Shown: positions 62,590 to 64,000 of the stretch, one piece after another
How positions within the stretch are numbered: position 1 is the first letter of the stretch
Layout: every line of letters begins with the position of its first letter
Position numbers and translations under genes: made by a program
NCBI RefSeq assembly: GCF_000967725.1
Contig: NZ_JXYE01000006.1
Span: forward strand, 1-64,000
DNA length: 64,000 bases
Direction: 5' to 3'
DNA from: Loktanella sp. S4079
GTDB lineage: Bacteria > Pseudomonadota > Alphaproteobacteria > Rhodobacterales > Rhodobacteraceae
The notes under the pieces: generated by a model
Databases searched by the model: none
What the model was told of the DNA's origin: nothing
What the model saw: the letters and a program-made list of their open reading frames with translations, nothing else

Positions 62590-63657
62590 TTATTCTTCGG
62601 CAGTCTCTCTGAACTCTCGAACAATACGAAACCCCAGAGTGCTGTCACGGGTATCATCGGTGGGCCGCGTACGATAAGCGAGGCGTACGCCGTCCATTGC
62701 CATATTGTACGCGCCCCCTTTGGCAACGTATCTATCGCAACCCTGTGCGGCATGGGCCACATAAGCGCTGTTCGTGGGCAGGCCGATGTGATGCCCAAGA
62801 TGGCAAGACAATGTGATTTCATAGACGTTCCCCGACATATGGCGCAGACCCCAAGGATTAGCTGCGTCAAGCGTTTGCACGGGAACTGGGATTGCGCGGG
62901 TAATCAACTCAGGAAATGGACGCCCCCGGTTATGTTCTGTTGTATCACCCGAAAAATTCGCCTGATCCGACGTCAAAACATCCCCTTGAGCAAAGCGCGT
63001 GGTTGTCCCGGCGCGCGCGGCATACTCCCACTCTGCCTCCGTCGGGAGACGGTAAACGTCTGCGCCAACATGCTCATTCAGCCAAGAGACGTATTCTTCA
63101 ATATCCAGCAGAGAAATATTGATCGCAGGATGATCCGGACCGAGATGAATGTAACCTTTCTCGAAAGTCGAAACAGAGTGATCCGGACTATGGCTGCAAC
63201 CGCCCTCTTGTACGCAGGCCATCCATTCAGCATGGGTTACTTCATTCACAGCCGTCACATAGGATGTGTCCATTAGCACCCGGTGCTGCGGGCCTTCGTT
63301 CGGGAGATTATAAAGACCGTCTGGCCCTTCTTGCCCCACAGGCCCCTTCTTTTCACCCCAATCGTCCCAAAGTGACGACCAAGACTCTCCTTCACGAGCC
63401 CCCATCATAAACGAGCCAAGCGGCATGACGATCATTTCTGGGCATTGATCGCATTCTCGAAAGCGCACGAATGGAGTAACCGTGCGACCATCGGTCAACA
63501 GATAGGATTCTACATCCTGTGCAACACTTGAAACCGGGAGCAAAAGACTGCTGCACAGGAGCGTCATTTGAATGAAGCTATACGCAAAACACAGAGTTCT
63601 TCGATGGTATTTCAATGCGCGATATCTATTGCGCTCGGTCACTGCTGAACTTCCCAA
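62590..63657 (-). CDS. Formylglycine-generating enzyme family protein (SUMF1 domain), catalytic cysteines absent
   Basis: 355 residues by the longest frame (TTG 63657); GTG 63642 has a better RBS (GGGAAG) and ATG 63567 gives the shortest signal peptide. A hydrophobic stretch ending PVSSVAQ is a signal peptide. SUMF1 landmarks: MIVMPLGSFMMG, VNEVTHAEWMACVQEGGC, YRLPTEAEWEYAARAG, MSGNVYEITLS, and the closing KGGAYNMAMDGVRLAYRT then GFRIVRE. In active FGE two Cys lie between the Gly-Gly and the Arg of this last block; here they are Met and Val. It is therefore not expected to make formylglycine; many exported members with this fold have other roles. Confidence 0.85.
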   Translation of the reverse strand: MGSSAVTERNRYRALKYHRRTLCFAYSFIQMTLLCSSLLLPVSSVAQDVESYLLTDGRTVTPFVRFRECDQCPEMIVMPLGSFMMGAREGESWSSLWDDWGEKKGPVGQEGPDGLYNLPNEGPQHRVLMDTSYVTAVNEVTHAEWMACVQEGGCSHSPDHSVSTFEKGYIHLGPDHPAINISLLDIEEYVSWLNEHVGADVYRLPTEAEWEYAARAGTTTRFAQGDVLTSDQANFSGDTTEHNRGRPFPELITRAIPVPVQTLDAANPWGLRHMSGNVYEITLSCHLGHHIGLPTNSAYVAHAAQGCDRYVAKGGAYNMAMDGVRLAYRTRPTDDTRDSTLGFRIVREFRETAEE

Positions 63658-63963
63658 ATTTCGTAGCTAAAACTGTCAAGTTAGATAATTTCTTTCGCGT
63701 ACCGCACAACTTAGGCGATGTCTCGGTATATCGTCACTACCCCCGTCTGCGCGGCGTTAAACTGACACAAGATTGCGCACGTAAGTAGCGGCGCTTTATG
63801 CACATCTTTTCGCCACAAACCGCCGCTACTTACCATTCGCGATTATGTCCAATAAGTTTGCATTATCGGACATAAATTCGTAATATCGTAAACAGAAAGG
63901 AAACCCGCAGTAACCGGCTCCTAAGTAGTACGCGCGCATCTTTATCTGGTTGGAAACACTCTT
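63658..63963. repeat. Repeat-rich intergenic region with two large inverted repeats
   Basis: Perfect 13-bp arms GTAAGTAGCGGCG (63781-63793) and CGCCGCTACTTAC (63821-63833), 27 bp apart, are followed by a second dyad: TTATGTCCAATAA (63843-63855), a 7-nt centre, and TTATCGGACATAA (63863-63875), with one mismatch. A degenerate third arm CTAAGTAGTACGCGC is at 63921-63935. The geometry of paired ~11-13-bp arms around a 7-bp centre fits a tyrosine-recombinase crossover site. Confidence 0.6.
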
Positions 63964-64000
63964 ATGCCAAGTTCAGACACCGTCGATCAGGATATCAAGG
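63964..64000 (+). CDS. Start of a gene running out of the window
   Basis: ATG at 63964 opens the frame MPSSDTVDQDIK, cut by the window end. GGAAAC lies ~9 nt upstream. Only 12 codons are visible, so no family can be named. Its position directly behind the recombination-site-like repeats makes a recombinase or element cargo gene possible. Confidence 0.3.
   Translation, partial: MPSSDTVDQDIK

Noticed and set aside
1..64000. CRISPR arrays, tRNA or rRNA genes, riboswitches
   Set aside because: No regularly spaced direct repeats, no cloverleaf with a TTCGANTC-type arm that I could support, and no known riboswitch core were seen by eye; a covariance-model search was not possible.

Overview
The window looks like chromosomal or large-replicon DNA of a marine alphaproteobacterium of the Rhodobacterales (Roseobacter group). 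This is inferred from moderate GC, dense co-directional operons with ATGA-type overlaps, a lone Hint-domain protein, a DUF3768 protein, TRAP transporters and many acyl-CoA catabolic genes. No rRNA, tRNA, CRISPR array or intact transposase was seen.

Layout. (1) 1-3351: an operon with the end of mgtE, a retropepsin-like Zn-protease-family gene, rimK and an AstE/AspA-like deacylase, followed by a Hint-domain protein (3547-4647). (2) 4848-7510: a DUF3768 gene, then a gene graveyard holding truncated DapA-like, PdxA-like, LacI-like and MetE-like pieces. (3) 7569-8996: a divergent RidA/LysR pair, then about 730 bp with no recognisable gene. (4) 9732-39748: a catabolic island of about 30 kb. It holds a nine-gene minus-strand operon (CoA ligase, thiolase, EtfB, EtfA, FadB-type enzyme, two acyl-CoA dehydrogenases, GMC oxidoreductase, aldehyde dehydrogenase), an IclR regulator, MaoC plus quinone reductase, a second acyl-CoA dehydrogenase pair with thiolase, histidine phosphatase and APH-type kinase, a five-gene branched-chain-amino-acid-type ABC transporter, two SDRs, an ACAD10/11-like dehydrogenase, a FadL porin and a second IclR. 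(5) 39933-46287: accessory genes and fragments (truncated FAD oxidoreductase, GNAT, alpha/beta hydrolase, CGNR protein, SnoaL-like protein, DoxX, xi-class GST, possible thioesterase remnant). (6) 46288-61512: a sugar or sugar-acid region with two GntR/FCD regulators, a TRAP transporter, an SDR, an SMP-30 lactonase, a ribose-type ABC transporter, an FAH-family enzyme and an IlvD/Edd dehydratase. (7) 62010-64000: a DUF3617 protein, a formylglycine-generating-enzyme-like protein without the catalytic cysteines, and a repeat-rich stretch before a gene that leaves the window.

How they work together. The catabolic island reads as a full route for a hydrophobic alcohol or acid: FadL and the ABC transporter for uptake, GMC and ALDH enzymes for alcohol to aldehyde to acid, a CoA ligase, then beta-oxidation with its own ETF. 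The APH kinase plus ACAD10/11-like dehydrogenase suggest a substrate with a 4-hydroxyacyl intermediate. A 19-bp inverted repeat of the form TGCGAAA-N5-TTYYGCA recurs in four places upstream of separate transcription units of the island (24054, 29377, 37577, 37747). It is the best candidate for a shared IclR-type operator and the most interesting unannotated signal in the window. The sugar region is consistent with a non-phosphorylating pentose or aldonate route, but no terminal 2-oxoglutarate semialdehyde dehydrogenase sits beside it.
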